Assembly: GCF_003688595.1 (NCBI RefSeq)
Contig: NZ_RCWT01000009.1
Coordinates: 434,001 to 498,000 of the forward strand
Direction of reading: 5' to 3'
Source of the DNA: Sphingomonas sp. PP-F2F-G114-C0414
Lineage (GTDB): Bacteria > Pseudomonadota > Alphaproteobacteria > Sphingomonadales > Sphingomonadaceae
Length of the DNA: 64,000 bases
In this document: piece by piece, positions 25,026 through 33,505 of the stretch
How the letters are laid out: each line of letters begins with the position of its first letter
Position numbering within the stretch: position 1 is the first letter of the stretch
Position numbers and translations under genes: made by a program
Notes under the pieces: model-generated
The model's input: the letters and a program-made list of their open reading frames with translations, nothing else
Database searches by the model: none
Told to the model about the DNA's origin: nothing

Positions 25026-25441
25026 CAGGGCTTCCGATACGGCACGAAGTCGCCGAAGCTGCAACTCCCGGTCGGAAAGCGCGAGGTCTGGTCGAACGTC
25101 TGCGCGATATCGCCGCGGCACAGTTGCCCGGTCGATGTCCGCGTCACGAGGATATCGCCGCGCGCGATGCCCTCACAGCCACCCACGGTATCGCTGCGAT
25201 ACACCAGCCCGCTGTTCACCCGGTACAGGATCGTCGCGCCGTATCCCGAACTCTGCTTCTGCGGGAACTGGCTGATGCACGTCTCGGGCTTGCCCGGCAC
25301 CAGTCCGGCGAGTTCCTTTGCCAGCTTCTCCTGCACGCCAGCCTCGCGGACCTGCGCGCGCTCGACCTCCGCCTGGGTCTGCGTACATGCACCCAATAGG
25401 AGTGCCGGCAGCATCAAGAGTGGCAGGGTTCGCATACGCAT
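25025..25441 (-). CDS. Small lipoprotein, paralogue of the previous gene
   Basis: 138 residues with lipobox LLGAC (Cys19) and a short charged helix (AEVERAQVREAGVQEKLAKE) before a globular part like its neighbour: ATILYRVNSGLVYRSDT, STGQLCRGDIA, GSCSFGDFVPYRKP. GAGGAG seven bases before ATG 25441 supports this start. Probably anchored to a membrane from the periplasm. It lies 40 bases after gloB on the same strand; whether it relates to glyoxalase function is unknown. Confidence 0.74.
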   Translation of the reverse strand: MRMRTLPLLMLPALLLGACTQTQAEVERAQVREAGVQEKLAKELAGLVPGKPETCISQFPQKQSSGYGATILYRVNSGLVYRSDTVGGCEGIARGDILVTRTSTGQLCRGDIAQTFDQTSRFPTGSCSFGDFVPYRKP

Positions 25442-25481
25442 CGCAACGCTCCTCAAAATCCCCGCCATCCTCATGCGCTCT

Positions 25482-26207
25482 TTATCCGCGAAACGCATCC
25501 TTCGCCGCACGATAGCCGGCAAGCTGCTCGACCGATGTCGCCCGCAGGAAGGGGTTGGTCGCCCGCTCGCGCCCGATCGTCGTCGGCACGGTAGGCTCAC
25601 CCTTCGCGCGCGCTGCGTCGACCTCGACCATCCGCGCGACGATGTCCGCATTGTCCGGCTCGGCAACCAACGCATAGCGCCCGTTGCTCTGCGTATATTC
25701 ATGCCCGCAGAACACTTCGGTCTCATCCGAAAGCGTCGCGTATCGCTGCATATTCGCGAACATATCCGCCGGCGTCCCCTCGAACAGCCGGCCACAGCCC
25801 ATCGCAAACAGCGTGTCGCCGGTGAAGATCGCAGCGTCGTCGGCGAAGTGGAACGCGATATGCCCCTGCGTATGCCCCGGCACCGTCATCACGGTCGCCT
25901 CGTGCCCACCAAGGCATACGACATCGCCTTCGCCGACCTGCTCGTCGAGCGTCGGGATCTTGTCTCCCTCCGCCGCCGGGCCGACGACGATGGCGCCATA
26001 TGCCTTCATCTCGGCATTCCCGCCGGTATGATCGGGATGCCAGTGCGTCGTCCACACCCGGTCGATCCGCCAGTCGCGCTTCTTCGCGGCGGCGATCACC
26101 GGCCCAGCCTCGCCCGGATCGACCACCACCGTCTCGCCCGAGACGGTGTCGTGGATCAGCCAGGCGTAATTGTCGGCCAGCACCGGCACGCGGACGATAT
26201 CGAGCAT
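25482..26207 (-). CDS. gloB: Hydroxyacylglutathione hydrolase (glyoxalase II)
   Basis: A 241-residue metallo-beta-lactamase fold enzyme. Metal motif THWHPDHTGGN, a second ligand region PGHTQGHIAFHF, FTGDTLF, and FCGHEYT complete the binuclear site, and a C-terminal helical domain ends the protein. It hydrolyses S-lactoylglutathione to lactate and glutathione. It lies just after gloA (7-base gap), giving a complete methylglyoxal detoxification pair. Confidence 0.95.
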   Translation of the reverse strand: MLDIVRVPVLADNYAWLIHDTVSGETVVVDPGEAGPVIAAAKKRDWRIDRVWTTHWHPDHTGGNAEMKAYGAIVVGPAAEGDKIPTLDEQVGEGDVVCLGGHEATVMTVPGHTQGHIAFHFADDAAIFTGDTLFAMGCGRLFEGTPADMFANMQRYATLSDETEVFCGHEYTQSNGRYALVAEPDNADIVARMVEVDAARAKGEPTVPTTIGRERATNPFLRATSVEQLAGYRAAKDAFRG

Positions 26208-26214
26208 CAGCGTG

Positions 26215-26631
26215 TCACCACTTGCCGGTGTTCGGCATCGACGCCCACGGCTCGGCAGGATCGAGCGGACCGTCCGCCTGTAACAGCTCGATCGAGATGT
26301 TGTCGGGCGTCCGTACGAACGCCATGTGCCCGTCGCGCGGCGGCCGCTTGATCGTCACGCCGGCATCGTGGAGCCGCTGGCACGTGTCGTAGATATTGTC
26401 GACGCGGTAGGCCAAATGCCCGAAATTGCGGCCTTCGCCATACTCTTCCGGATCCCAATTGTGCGTCAGCTCGACTTCGGCACCCTCGTCGCCGGGGACC
26501 GACAGGAAGATCAGCGTGAAGCGACCCTTCTCGTTCTCCATCCGCCGGACCTCCTTCAGCCCGAGAAGCTCGAAGAACGCGATGGTCTTCGCCGGGTCGG
26601 TCACGCGGATCATCGTGTGGAGGTATTTCAT
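26215..26631 (-). CDS. gloA: Lactoylglutathione lyase (glyoxalase I)
   Basis: A 138-residue VOC-fold enzyme. MKYLHTMIRVTDPAKTIAFF, ELTHNWDPEEYGEGRNFGHL and MAFVRTPDNISIELLQ carry the His, Glu, His and Glu metal ligands of the family. It converts the methylglyoxal-glutathione hemithioacetal to S-lactoylglutathione. First gene of the gloA-gloB unit, with a family 2 palindromic repeat upstream. Confidence 0.95.
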   Translation of the reverse strand: MKYLHTMIRVTDPAKTIAFFELLGLKEVRRMENEKGRFTLIFLSVPGDEGAEVELTHNWDPEEYGEGRNFGHLAYRVDNIYDTCQRLHDAGVTIKRPPRDGHMAFVRTPDNISIELLQADGPLDPAEPWASMPNTGKW

Positions 26632-26707
26632 GCTTGCTCCGAGGGTTGTTCGGAGCGGAAGATAGGGACGGCTTGAGTGGCGTGAAAGGGTAGGGTTCCA
26701 GGGAAGC

Positions 26708-26764
26708 TTGTTTCCCCGCGAAGGCGGGGACCCAGTCTGGGCTCCCGCCTTCGCGGGAGAACAA
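26708..26764. repeat. Palindromic repeat, family 2
   Basis: TTGTTTCCCCGCGAAGGCGG and CCCGCCTTCGCGGGAGAACA arms around ACCCAGTCTGGGC. It lies between gloA and the TPR gene on the same strand. Confidence 0.9.
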
Positions 26765-26775
26765 GGAGGCGAGCG

Positions 26776-27597
26776 CTAGCGTCCGATCGGCATGCTGGGA
26801 CGAGGAGCGCTAGCCTGCCCGTCGAACTGCCGCAACGCCGCCACCGCACTCCGCCCCACCGGCGTATCCGGCGCCAGCCGCGCCGCCTGTCCCCACGCCG
26901 CCCGCGCACCAGCCTCATCGCCCGCCAGCGCCGCGATATTGCCCGCCTCCAACTGCACCGAAGCATCGTCCGCCGACCGCCTCAGCGCCTCGCCGATATC
27001 CTTCTTCGCCCGTGCCGGATTCCCCTCGCGCCGCGCCAGCGTCGCCGACAACAACCACGCGAGCGGATCGTCCGCGGCATTGGTCAGCGCCAGATCGATA
27101 TCGGTCCGCGCCGCCTCAAGGTCCCCTGTCGCGACCAGCGCGCGCGCGTGATCGAGCTGCGCCTCGCCCAGCGGCAAGCCGGTCAACGTCCCCGCGGTCA
27201 GCGCAGAATCGAGCGCCACACGCGCCTTGGCCGGGTCGGCCGCCGCCAGCCACGCATTGCCCGCCTGCGCCCAATAGGTCGCAGCGCCCGCATTCTTGGC
27301 GAGCTGCGCCGCCCGCGCGGCCTCCTCGAACTCGCCCGCCGCCGCCGGCCACGCCTTTTCCGCGGCAAACGCGAGACCGGCACATTCGCGCGCGGCGAAG
27401 CGCCCGCCCGCGATCCGCCACCGCGCTGCCTCGGCCCGCGCCGCCGCCGGATCGGTCTGGACGAGCGCGATACAGCGCTGCAACCGGTCGGCCCGGATGT
27501 CGAGCGGCCCGGCCTGCGCCGGTGCCAAGCCGGAGGTATGGCCAGTGGCTTGGCCAGCGGTCTGAGCGGCTGCGAGAGCGAGCAAAATCGAGATCAT
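26776..27597 (-). CDS. Tetratricopeptide-repeat secreted protein
   Basis: 273 residues: a signal peptide (MISILLALAAAQTAGQA) then alpha-helical repeats of about 34 residues (AEKAWPAAAGEFEEAARAAQ, LDHARALVATGDLEAARTDI, LARREGNPARAKKDIGEAL) typical of TPRs. Such proteins act as periplasmic scaffolds. The ATG overlaps the stop of the upstream alpha/beta hydrolase by four bases, so the two are probably co-translated. No specific partner can be named. Confidence 0.82.
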   Translation of the reverse strand: MISILLALAAAQTAGQATGHTSGLAPAQAGPLDIRADRLQRCIALVQTDPAAARAEAARWRIAGGRFAARECAGLAFAAEKAWPAAAGEFEEAARAAQLAKNAGAATYWAQAGNAWLAAADPAKARVALDSALTAGTLTGLPLGEAQLDHARALVATGDLEAARTDIDLALTNAADDPLAWLLSATLARREGNPARAKKDIGEALRRSADDASVQLEAGNIAALAGDEAGARAAWGQAARLAPDTPVGRSAVAALRQFDGQASAPRPSMPIGR

Positions 27598-28361
27598 AGG
27601 GCGGCGATCACATCCTCGACCGCCCGGATGATGAGGGAAATGTCGCTGTCGCGCGACAGGCGGTGGTCGCCGTCCTTGACCAGCCACGTCTGCACATCGG
27701 CTGAACGCAACAGCTCGGCAAGGCGCGCGGTGCGGTGCCACGGCACGTCCGGATCACGCTGCCCCTGCACCAGCCGCACCGGGCCGTCGAACGCGATCTC
27801 GCCGAACATCAGCCGGTTCGCCTCGCCCGACGACCAGAACGCGCGGGTATAGACCGTCGGTTCGGGGCCGTAGGGGTTCTTGCGCTCGAGCCGCCCGTTG
27901 CTGAGCAGCGTCATCTTCTCGTCGGTGGTGAAACCCCAGTCGGTGAAGTCGGGCGCCGGAGCGATCCCGACCAACCCCTTGACTAGGTCGGGGCGCAGCT
28001 TGGCCACCATCAACATCAGCCACCCGCCCAGCGACGATCCGACCAGGATCGCGGAGCCCTCGGCCAGCGCGTCGATCATCGCCAGCACGTCGTCGCGCCA
28101 GTCGACCAGCGTCTGGTCCTCGAACGCCCCCTCGCTCTGCCCGCACCCGCCATAATCGAACCGCAGGGACGCGCGCCCCTCGGACTTCGCCCACGCCTCC
28201 AGCGTCACCGCCTTGGTCCCCATCATGTCGGACGCATACCCCGACAGGAACACCAGAGTTGGCCCTGTCCCAGGTGTATGATGATAGGCGAGGCGAGGGC
28301 GCTCCTTGACGGGGGCCTTGATGGGGGGCGTCGGTGCAGGCGGCGTGGCGATGTCGGTCAT
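27594..28361 (-). CDS. Alpha/beta hydrolase
   Basis: A 255-residue cytoplasmic alpha/beta hydrolase. YHHTPGTGPTLVFLSGYASD begins the fold, the nucleophile elbow is GSSLGGW, DYGGCGQS is the loop after strand 4, and the catalytic His is in VKDGDHRLSRDSD near the end. The GYASDMMGTKA form resembles palmitoyl-protein thioesterase ABHD10-like enzymes, which are common in sphingomonads. Substrate unknown. Coupled by four-base overlap to the TPR gene. Confidence 0.85.
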   Translation of the reverse strand: MTDIATPPAPTPPIKAPVKERPRLAYHHTPGTGPTLVFLSGYASDMMGTKAVTLEAWAKSEGRASLRFDYGGCGQSEGAFEDQTLVDWRDDVLAMIDALAEGSAILVGSSLGGWLMLMVAKLRPDLVKGLVGIAPAPDFTDWGFTTDEKMTLLSNGRLERKNPYGPEPTVYTRAFWSSGEANRLMFGEIAFDGPVRLVQGQRDPDVPWHRTARLAELLRSADVQTWLVKDGDHRLSRDSDISLIIRAVEDVIAAL

Positions 28362-28381
28362 GCCGACACCTTAGCCGCCCC

Positions 28382-29323
28382 TCAGCGCCGGAGAAAGGCG
28401 TCGAGTGCAGCCTGGAACGCGGCAGGCTGATCGAGCATCACGAAATGCGCCGCATCGCCGATATCGACGAAGGTTACGCGCGGCGCAGGGGCATAGGCCT
28501 TCCGATAAAGTGCGTCGGCAACCGGCTTGGTCGGTCCCACCGCGTTCCACGGATAGACCAGCGTGATCGGCGCGGCGATCGACGCCATAGCGGGACGCAG
28601 GTCGGTGGTCAGGTCCTCGTACATCGCCTGCGCTGCGACGCGCGCATCCGCCTTCGCCGCCCAGCCGGCGACCGCCGTGCGAGAGGCGGGCTTCAGTGCC
28701 ATGCGCTCGGCAAGCGCCGCGTTCGCTGCCGGGTTGGCCGGCTTCCCGTACGCCGCGGCCATGCCGGCGCGCATCGCCTTGGCCTGCGGTTCGAGCGCCG
28801 CCACGGTCGCGCCGGGCGCGAAGATCTCGCCGATATACGGTAGCGAATCGACGATCATCAGCTTGCCGACATCCTCGGGATGCGCCTTGGCCAGCATCAG
28901 CGCGACCAGCCCGCCCATCGAATGCCCGACGATCGCGGGCTTGCCGAGCTTCGACCCAGTGATCGACGTGGCAATCAGCGTGTGCAGGTCGGCGACGATC
29001 CCGTCGAGAATGCCCGGCGACAGGTTCGCGCGCGGATCGTCGCCGCCGAAGCCGTTGACCTGCACCACATACACCCGGTGCGACTTGGCGAGCGTGGGCA
29101 CGAAGCCCGCCCATACGGCGCGCGGCGACGATAGCCCAGGAACGAGGATCACCGGCGTGCCCTTGCCGGTCGTTTGCACCGAGATATGCGGCATCTGCGT
29201 CGCGCCCGCCTCGACCTTTGGCGCGGTGGCGGGGGCAGACTGCGCGTCGCTTCCGATGGGTTGCAGGACGATCATCAACGTGACCACGGTGGCGGCAAGG
29301 CGGGCTTTGAGATGCGAGATCAT
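28382..29323 (-). CDS. Secreted alpha/beta hydrolase
   Basis: 313 residues with signal peptide (HLKARLAATVVTLMIVLQPI then GSDAQSA). The hydrolase domain has the oxyanion region VILVPGLSSP, nucleophile GHSMGGLV, acid in VYPW-region strand, and His in GDAAHFVMLDQP. It is periplasmic or exported by prediction. It overlaps the XRE regulator gene by four bases (ATGA), making a three-gene coupled unit with the 4-TM protein. Substrate unknown. Confidence 0.85.
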   Translation of the reverse strand: MISHLKARLAATVVTLMIVLQPIGSDAQSAPATAPKVEAGATQMPHISVQTTGKGTPVILVPGLSSPRAVWAGFVPTLAKSHRVYVVQVNGFGGDDPRANLSPGILDGIVADLHTLIATSITGSKLGKPAIVGHSMGGLVALMLAKAHPEDVGKLMIVDSLPYIGEIFAPGATVAALEPQAKAMRAGMAAAYGKPANPAANAALAERMALKPASRTAVAGWAAKADARVAAQAMYEDLTTDLRPAMASIAAPITLVYPWNAVGPTKPVADALYRKAYAPAPRVTFVDIGDAAHFVMLDQPAAFQAALDAFLRR

Positions 29324-29529
29324 GTCACGGGCTCCTTCGACGGACTGGTGAAGATATCCTCGATCGCTAGCCCGAACAGTTCGGCGATCTTGAACGCGAG
29401 CGGCAAAGACGGATCGTAGCGTCCCGTCTCGATCGCGTTGACGCTCTGCCGCGAGACTTCGAGGCGCTCGGCGAGGTCGCCCTGGCTCCAGTCCCGTTCG
29501 GCGCGCAGCACCTTGAGACGGTTTTTCAC
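29320..29529 (-). CDS. XRE-family small transcriptional regulator
   Basis: A 69-residue HTH_3 protein: LKVLRAERDWSQGDLAERL, VSRQSVNAIETGRYDPSLPL, AFKIAELFGLAIEDIF. It is typical of the compact Cro/XRE repressors paired with small membrane proteins. The start is GTG, overlapping the upstream stop as GTGA; its own stop overlaps the downstream hydrolase ATG. It likely regulates its own operon. Confidence 0.87.
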   Translation of the reverse strand: MKNRLKVLRAERDWSQGDLAERLEVSRQSVNAIETGRYDPSLPLAFKIAELFGLAIEDIFTSPSKEPVT

Positions 29530-29939
29530 GCGGGGCGCCGCATTGCCACGATATTATACCCCCAGCCGATCCACAGCCCGGCAAACCACAGCACCGCCGC
29601 GTAATAGGACACGATGTGCGGCACCAATCCGAAGCCCTCGAGAAAGCCCCACGCGGTCATGACGCTGACCATGAATCCACTGGCGATCAGCGACTGACGG
29701 ATCATCAGCATGCGCAGATACTCGTCGGTTTCTTCAACCATATATTGGCCGAGCGCGACGAATGTGCCGATCAGCGGCACCGCCGGCAGCAACGCTGCGA
29801 CATAGGCGATCGGACCATGCAGCGCCCCGCGCCAGAACAGCGCGACGATCGCGACCAGCAACACCGCGTAGGCAAGGCCGAGCGGCAGGATGCGGCGGTA
29901 ATAGCGGCGGATCGCCGGGTTCATGAGCATGGCACGCAT
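29526..29939 (-). CDS. Four-transmembrane protein, partner of XRE regulator
   Basis: 137 residues with four predicted helices: about 15-38 (ILPLGLAYAVLLVAIVALFW), 43-66, 80-100 and 108-132 (AVLWFAGLWIGWGYNI). The layout (4-TM gene, then small XRE gene) recurs widely, and the membrane protein is usually unnamed. It is translated as the first gene of the unit by spacing. It may sense or anchor the XRE protein, but that is only an inference from linkage. Confidence 0.75.
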   Translation of the reverse strand: MRAMLMNPAIRRYYRRILPLGLAYAVLLVAIVALFWRGALHGPIAYVAALLPAVPLIGTFVALGQYMVEETDEYLRMLMIRQSLIASGFMVSVMTAWGFLEGFGLVPHIVSYYAAVLWFAGLWIGWGYNIVAMRRPA

Positions 29940-30120
29940 CCTTTTCGAATCGGTAAAGGAAGCTTGTCACCCACCTCTGAGCATGTCAATCACGCTTTAC
30001 GTTGCGGAGGGCTGGCTTGTCATCAGGCGTGGTGGTCCAGGCCACGCAAACGCGTTCTAGATGTAACTTTATCGTAACCTTTGGCCGTGCGCCTGTGCGC
30101 GCGGCACCTGTCTCACCGCG

Positions 30121-30375
30121 TCAGATGATGAATTCGACCGTCTTCATCTGCGTCTGATCGGCCGCGACCGCGCCGCGCTTCAGCACCATCTGCCGGTGCA
30201 GTTCGGCGACCGTGTCGCTACCGCGCGTCTTGCACCAAGCGGGCACGAACGCGTGGACCAGCGCACCCAGGCCGCCCTTGATCATCGTCACGCCAAAGCG
30301 CCCGGCGACGCTGAAATGCTCGGTGTAGCTCTCGCCGACGGTGTCGGGGTGGTCGAGGAACAGGCGGCGGAACAT
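30121..30375 (-). CDS. DUF6356-like small protein
   Basis: 84 residues: MFRRLFLDHPDTVGESYTEH, a hydrophobic middle (MIKGGLGALVHAFVPA), and a charged end (ELHRQMVLKRG). This matches my memory of a sphingomonad protein family of unknown function (DUF6356). ATG 30375 has AGGAG nine bases upstream, better than the earlier in-frame ATG. The middle segment may dip into the membrane. It lies just downstream of the Mur ligase gene on the same strand. Confidence 0.72.
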   Translation of the reverse strand: MFRRLFLDHPDTVGESYTEHFSVAGRFGVTMIKGGLGALVHAFVPAWCKTRGSDTVAELHRQMVLKRGAVAADQTQMKTVEFII

Positions 30376-30401
30376 GGGTGGTCTCCTAAGCGGTGAGCGT
30401 A

Positions 30402-31799
30402 TCACCGCGCGGCCAAGGCGTCGACCATGCCGCTGGCGAGCACGCTCAGCGTGTCGTCGCGCGCGCCCATCACGACGATCCGGTCGCCCGGTCGCGCTTC
30501 GGCGACCAGCGCCGCGGCGGCCTCCGCACGGTCGGCGATGTGCCGCGCGTCCCGACCACCCTCGACGATCTGCGCGACGATGTCCGAGCTGGTGACCTCC
30601 CGCGCGACCGTCCCGCCGTAATAGGCCGGGTCGGGCAGGACGAGCACGTCGTCCTCCGCCATCCGCTCGACGAACGTGGTGACAAGCTCGCGGCCCATCA
30701 CCTTTAGCGGGCCATAGCCGTGCGGCTGGAAGAACAGCAGCAAGCGACCGGGGAAGGCGTGAAGCGTGTCGAGTGTGGCGGCGATCTTGTCGGGGTTGTG
30801 CCCGAAATCGTCGATCACCGCGACACCGCCGGCCTCCCCGACCAGATCGAAGCGACGACGCAAGCCTGTGAACCCAGCAATCGCCTTGACCGCATCGGCC
30901 AACGATACGTCCGCCGCCATCGCCGCACCGATAGCGGCGAGCGCGTTCGACACGTTGTGGCGACCCGGCACTGCCAGCTTCACCGGCGTCCGAACGCCGC
31001 GCGAGACGATGTCGAAGCGGATCGCGAATGGCTCAGGCTTCAAATTCTCGGCACGTAGATCGGCCGACGCATCGATCGCAAATGTCGTGACCTGACCACG
31101 CGGCAGCCGCGCCGCGAGCGCCGCGGCGTCCGGATCGTTCGCGTTCACCACCGCGGTCTCGGCCTTGGCGATGAAGTCCCCGAACAGCACGCGCAGTTCC
31201 TCGAGCGACTTGTGGTCGAGGCTGACATTGTTAAGCACCGCGATCTTTGGTGCATAGCCCGCGATCGATCCGTCGCTCTCATCCACTTCGCTGACGAACG
31301 CGTCGCCGTCTCCGACCAGCGCACTCGCGAACGGCGCGTCGGGGGTGGCGAAGTTCTTCATCACCGCGCCGTTCATCACCGTCGGATCACGCCCGACGGC
31401 ATGCAGGATCCAGCCGATCATGCCCGTAACGGTCGACTTGCCGCTCGTCCCCGCGACGCCGATCGGCAGCCGACTGTCGTTGAACAGCGACGCCAGCATC
31501 GCCGCACGGGTCGAGCGGGTGCAGCCAAGCGCATCCGCTGCGATCATGTCCGGCACGGTCGCCTCAATCGCGGCCGAGGCAATGACGAGCTGGTCGGCCG
31601 AGACGATCCCGCTGCCATCCTGCGGGAACAGCGCGACGCCCTTCGCGGCGAGGTCGTCGAACTTGGCGGGAACGCGGCCTTGGTCGAGGTTGCGGTCCGA
31701 ACCCGCGACGGTCGCGCCGCGGCCCGCGAGGATCATCGCGAGCGGCATCATGCCGCTGCCGCCGATGCCGACGAAGAAACAGGGTTTGCTGATATCCAT
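30402..31799 (-). CDS. Mur ligase family protein (MurC/Mpl-like)
   Basis: 465 residues in the three-domain Mur ligase order. FVGIGGSGMMPLAMILAG is the N-terminal UDP-binding loop, GTSGKST the ATP loop near 115-121, NNVSLDHKSLEEL the central metal/ADP region, and RRRFDLVGEAGGVAVIDDFG starts the C-terminal domain. Its length and the RRRF...DDFGHNP block fit Mpl/MurC ligases, which join L-Ala or a peptide to UDP-MurNAc. Its divergent neighbour is an LD-carboxypeptidase, which points to murein peptide recycling (Mpl role) rather than de novo synthesis. That is inference. Confidence 0.85.
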   Translation of the reverse strand: MDISKPCFFVGIGGSGMMPLAMILAGRGATVAGSDRNLDQGRVPAKFDDLAAKGVALFPQDGSGIVSADQLVIASAAIEATVPDMIAADALGCTRSTRAAMLASLFNDSRLPIGVAGTSGKSTVTGMIGWILHAVGRDPTVMNGAVMKNFATPDAPFASALVGDGDAFVSEVDESDGSIAGYAPKIAVLNNVSLDHKSLEELRVLFGDFIAKAETAVVNANDPDAAALAARLPRGQVTTFAIDASADLRAENLKPEPFAIRFDIVSRGVRTPVKLAVPGRHNVSNALAAIGAAMAADVSLADAVKAIAGFTGLRRRFDLVGEAGGVAVIDDFGHNPDKIAATLDTLHAFPGRLLLFFQPHGYGPLKVMGRELVTTFVERMAEDDVLVLPDPAYYGGTVAREVTSSDIVAQIVEGGRDARHIADRAEAAAALVAEARPGDRIVVMGARDDTLSVLASGMVDALAAR

Positions 31800-31848
31800 C
31801 GGCCCGCGATATGGGCGGTTTGGTAACGGGGCAAGGTCGGGAACAACA

Positions 31849-32664
31849 ATGCGCATCGGTGTCCTCGCCGCGTCGAGCCGGACCAACCCCGCGGCGATCG
31901 CCAAGATCACCGCGTACGCGGCGACCGCGTTCCCCGAGGTCGAACTCGTCTTCCACCCGCAATGCCTGGAGACCGACGGCCATTTCGCCGGTTCCGACTT
32001 TCGGCGGGCGGGGGCGTTCCTCGAATACGCCAACGATCCGGCATTCGATGCGCTCTGGTTTTTGCGCGGTGGCTATGGCGCGAACCGGATCCTCGCGATG
32101 GTCATGCCCGAGCTCGGGCGCGCGGCGCGGCACAAGATTTATCTCGGCTATTCCGACGTCGGGTTCCTGCTCGGCGCGCTGTATGCCCGGCAGATCGGGC
32201 GGCCGGTGCACGGGCCGATGGTCAGCGACGTCAACCGGCATGACGGCGCTGCGACGGTCGCACGGTCGCTAGGCTGGATGGTGCGGGGCGATCGGGCAGG
32301 GCTGGAGCCGGGGCTCGACGGGCGGCCGTCGGCGGCGTTCAACCTGAGCATTCTGACGTCGCTGATCGGCACGCCGTGGCTGCCCGACCTGACGGATCAC
32401 GTGCTGATCGTCGAGGAGGTGTCGGAGCCGATGTACGCGATCGACCGCATGCTGTTCAAGGTCGCCAATGCCACGCAGTTGAAGGGGATTGCGGGGCTGC
32501 GGCTGGGTGCGGTGACGGCGGTGCAGGAGAATGATCCGCCTTGGGGCGAGACGCTCGACTACATGATGATCCGCTGGTCGCGGGACATGGGTGTGCCGTA
32601 TCTGGGGCGGGCGGAGATCGGGCATACGCAGGCGAACCATGTGGTGCCGTTCGGGGTGGTTTGA
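31849..32664 (+). CDS. ldcA: LD-carboxypeptidase (S66 family)
   Basis: A 271-residue S66 serine peptidase. Nucleophile Ser is in LGYSDVGFLL, the catalytic Glu lies in VEEVSEPMYAIDRML, and His in IGHTQANHVVPFG. The N-terminal MRIGVLAASSRTNP is family-like. LdcA removes the terminal D-Ala from murein tetrapeptide in the cytoplasm to feed recycling. MccF-type self-immunity enzymes share the fold and are an alternative. It is divergent from the Mur ligase gene, 49 bases away. Confidence 0.87.
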   Translation: MRIGVLAASSRTNPAAIAKITAYAATAFPEVELVFHPQCLETDGHFAGSDFRRAGAFLEYANDPAFDALWFLRGGYGANRILAMVMPELGRAARHKIYLGYSDVGFLLGALYARQIGRPVHGPMVSDVNRHDGAATVARSLGWMVRGDRAGLEPGLDGRPSAAFNLSILTSLIGTPWLPDLTDHVLIVEEVSEPMYAIDRMLFKVANATQLKGIAGLRLGAVTAVQENDPPWGETLDYMMIRWSRDMGVPYLGRAEIGHTQANHVVPFGVV

Positions 32665-32694
32665 GCGGGGCCTCACATCTCAAAATTGCTAGCG

Positions 32695-32800
32695 TCACCC
32701 CGACGGAGGCCGGGGCCCAGTTGGAAAGGTGGAGGTAACCGAGCGCGCCCTCCGTTAGCGACGTTCCCCACCTGGGCCCCGGCCTCCGCCGGGGTGGTGC
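32695..32800. repeat. Palindromic repeat, family 1
   Basis: GTCACCCCGACGGAGGCCGG, GGCCCAGTTGG, core AAGGTGGAGGTAACCGAGCG, then CCTGGGCCCCGGCCTCCGCC and GGGGTGGTG. Between convergent genes. Confidence 0.92.
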
Positions 32801-32819
32801 TCTTTCCCGAAAGTACGGT

Positions 32820-33371
32820 TTACCTAACTGCGGTCGGATCAATCACCTGCATTCCCCCGAACCGCACCTTCGGCTGGCCCGGCACCGTATAGCTCCCCGC
32901 CGCCTGCTCCACCGCCCAGGCGCGGAGATTCGCCACGACCTCCACCCGCTGCAACCGCTCCCGTTCGCGCATGAACACGACCAGATCGTCGCGCCGATTG
33001 CAGTCGCGCGTGTCGGCCGTCGCACACGGTGAATACAGCATCGCCAGCGCCACGATCTTCCCCGCAGGATCGAGCACCGCCGCGCCTTTCTCCGGACAGC
33101 TATGCGCGCGACAGGCAATGAAGCGGTACAGATCTCCAATCCGGGTCGGTTCGTCGGGCGGGCCGTGCAGCACCTCGATCTGCTGATCCGCGACGTCGCC
33201 GTTTGCATAAAGATACGACGCCTTGCGCTTGCCGATAAACCGTCGGACCGCGGCGGTGAACGCCGGCGCCATGATCAACTGGTTCGTATCGCGGCACGCC
33301 GCCAACCTCGTTGGCGCGCATGTCGCAGCAGGCGCGGCAGCGGCGGACAGCATCATCACCAGACCCAGCAT
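32820..33371 (-). CDS. Secreted protein of unknown function
   Basis: 183 residues with a signal peptide ([20 protein letters not shown]) and seven or more Cys ([42 protein letters not shown]), suggesting a disulfide-bonded periplasmic domain. [20 protein letters not shown] and [17 protein letters not shown] are the best-ordered blocks. I do not recognise the family. The gene is divergent from thrS; an upstream longer frame overlaps the thrS leader and is rejected. Confidence 0.68.
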   Translation of the reverse strand: MLGLVMMLSAAAAPAATCAPTRLAACRDTNQLIMAPAFTAAVRRFIGKRKASYLYANGDVADQQIEVLHGPPDEPTRIGDLYRFIACRAHSCPEKGAAVLDPAGKIVALAMLYSPCATADTRDCNRRDDLVVFMRERERLQRVEVVANLRAWAVEQAAGSYTVPGQPKVRFGGMQVIDPTAVR

Positions 33372-33462
33372 CGCACTCTCCCAAAACGCCCAGCCACTCC
33401 CCAGTCCGGCGCATGTCCGTCTGGAGTAGCCCTGTGCGCGTATCGTCTTATATACACGCCGT

Positions 33463-33480
33463 GCGCGGATTGGTCCGCGC
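33463..33480 (+). promoter_or_regulatory. Perfect hairpin in the thrS leader
   Basis: GCGCGGA, loop TTGG, TCCGCGC lies 26 bases before the thrS ATG. TATATA at 33449-33454 just upstream could be a -10 box, though no good -35 is visible. It may affect thrS translation; ThrRS of E. coli represses its own mRNA through leader hairpins, but homology is not shown. Confidence 0.4.
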
Positions 33481-33505
33481 GCGTCACCCCGAGAGAAAGT
33501 CTCCC

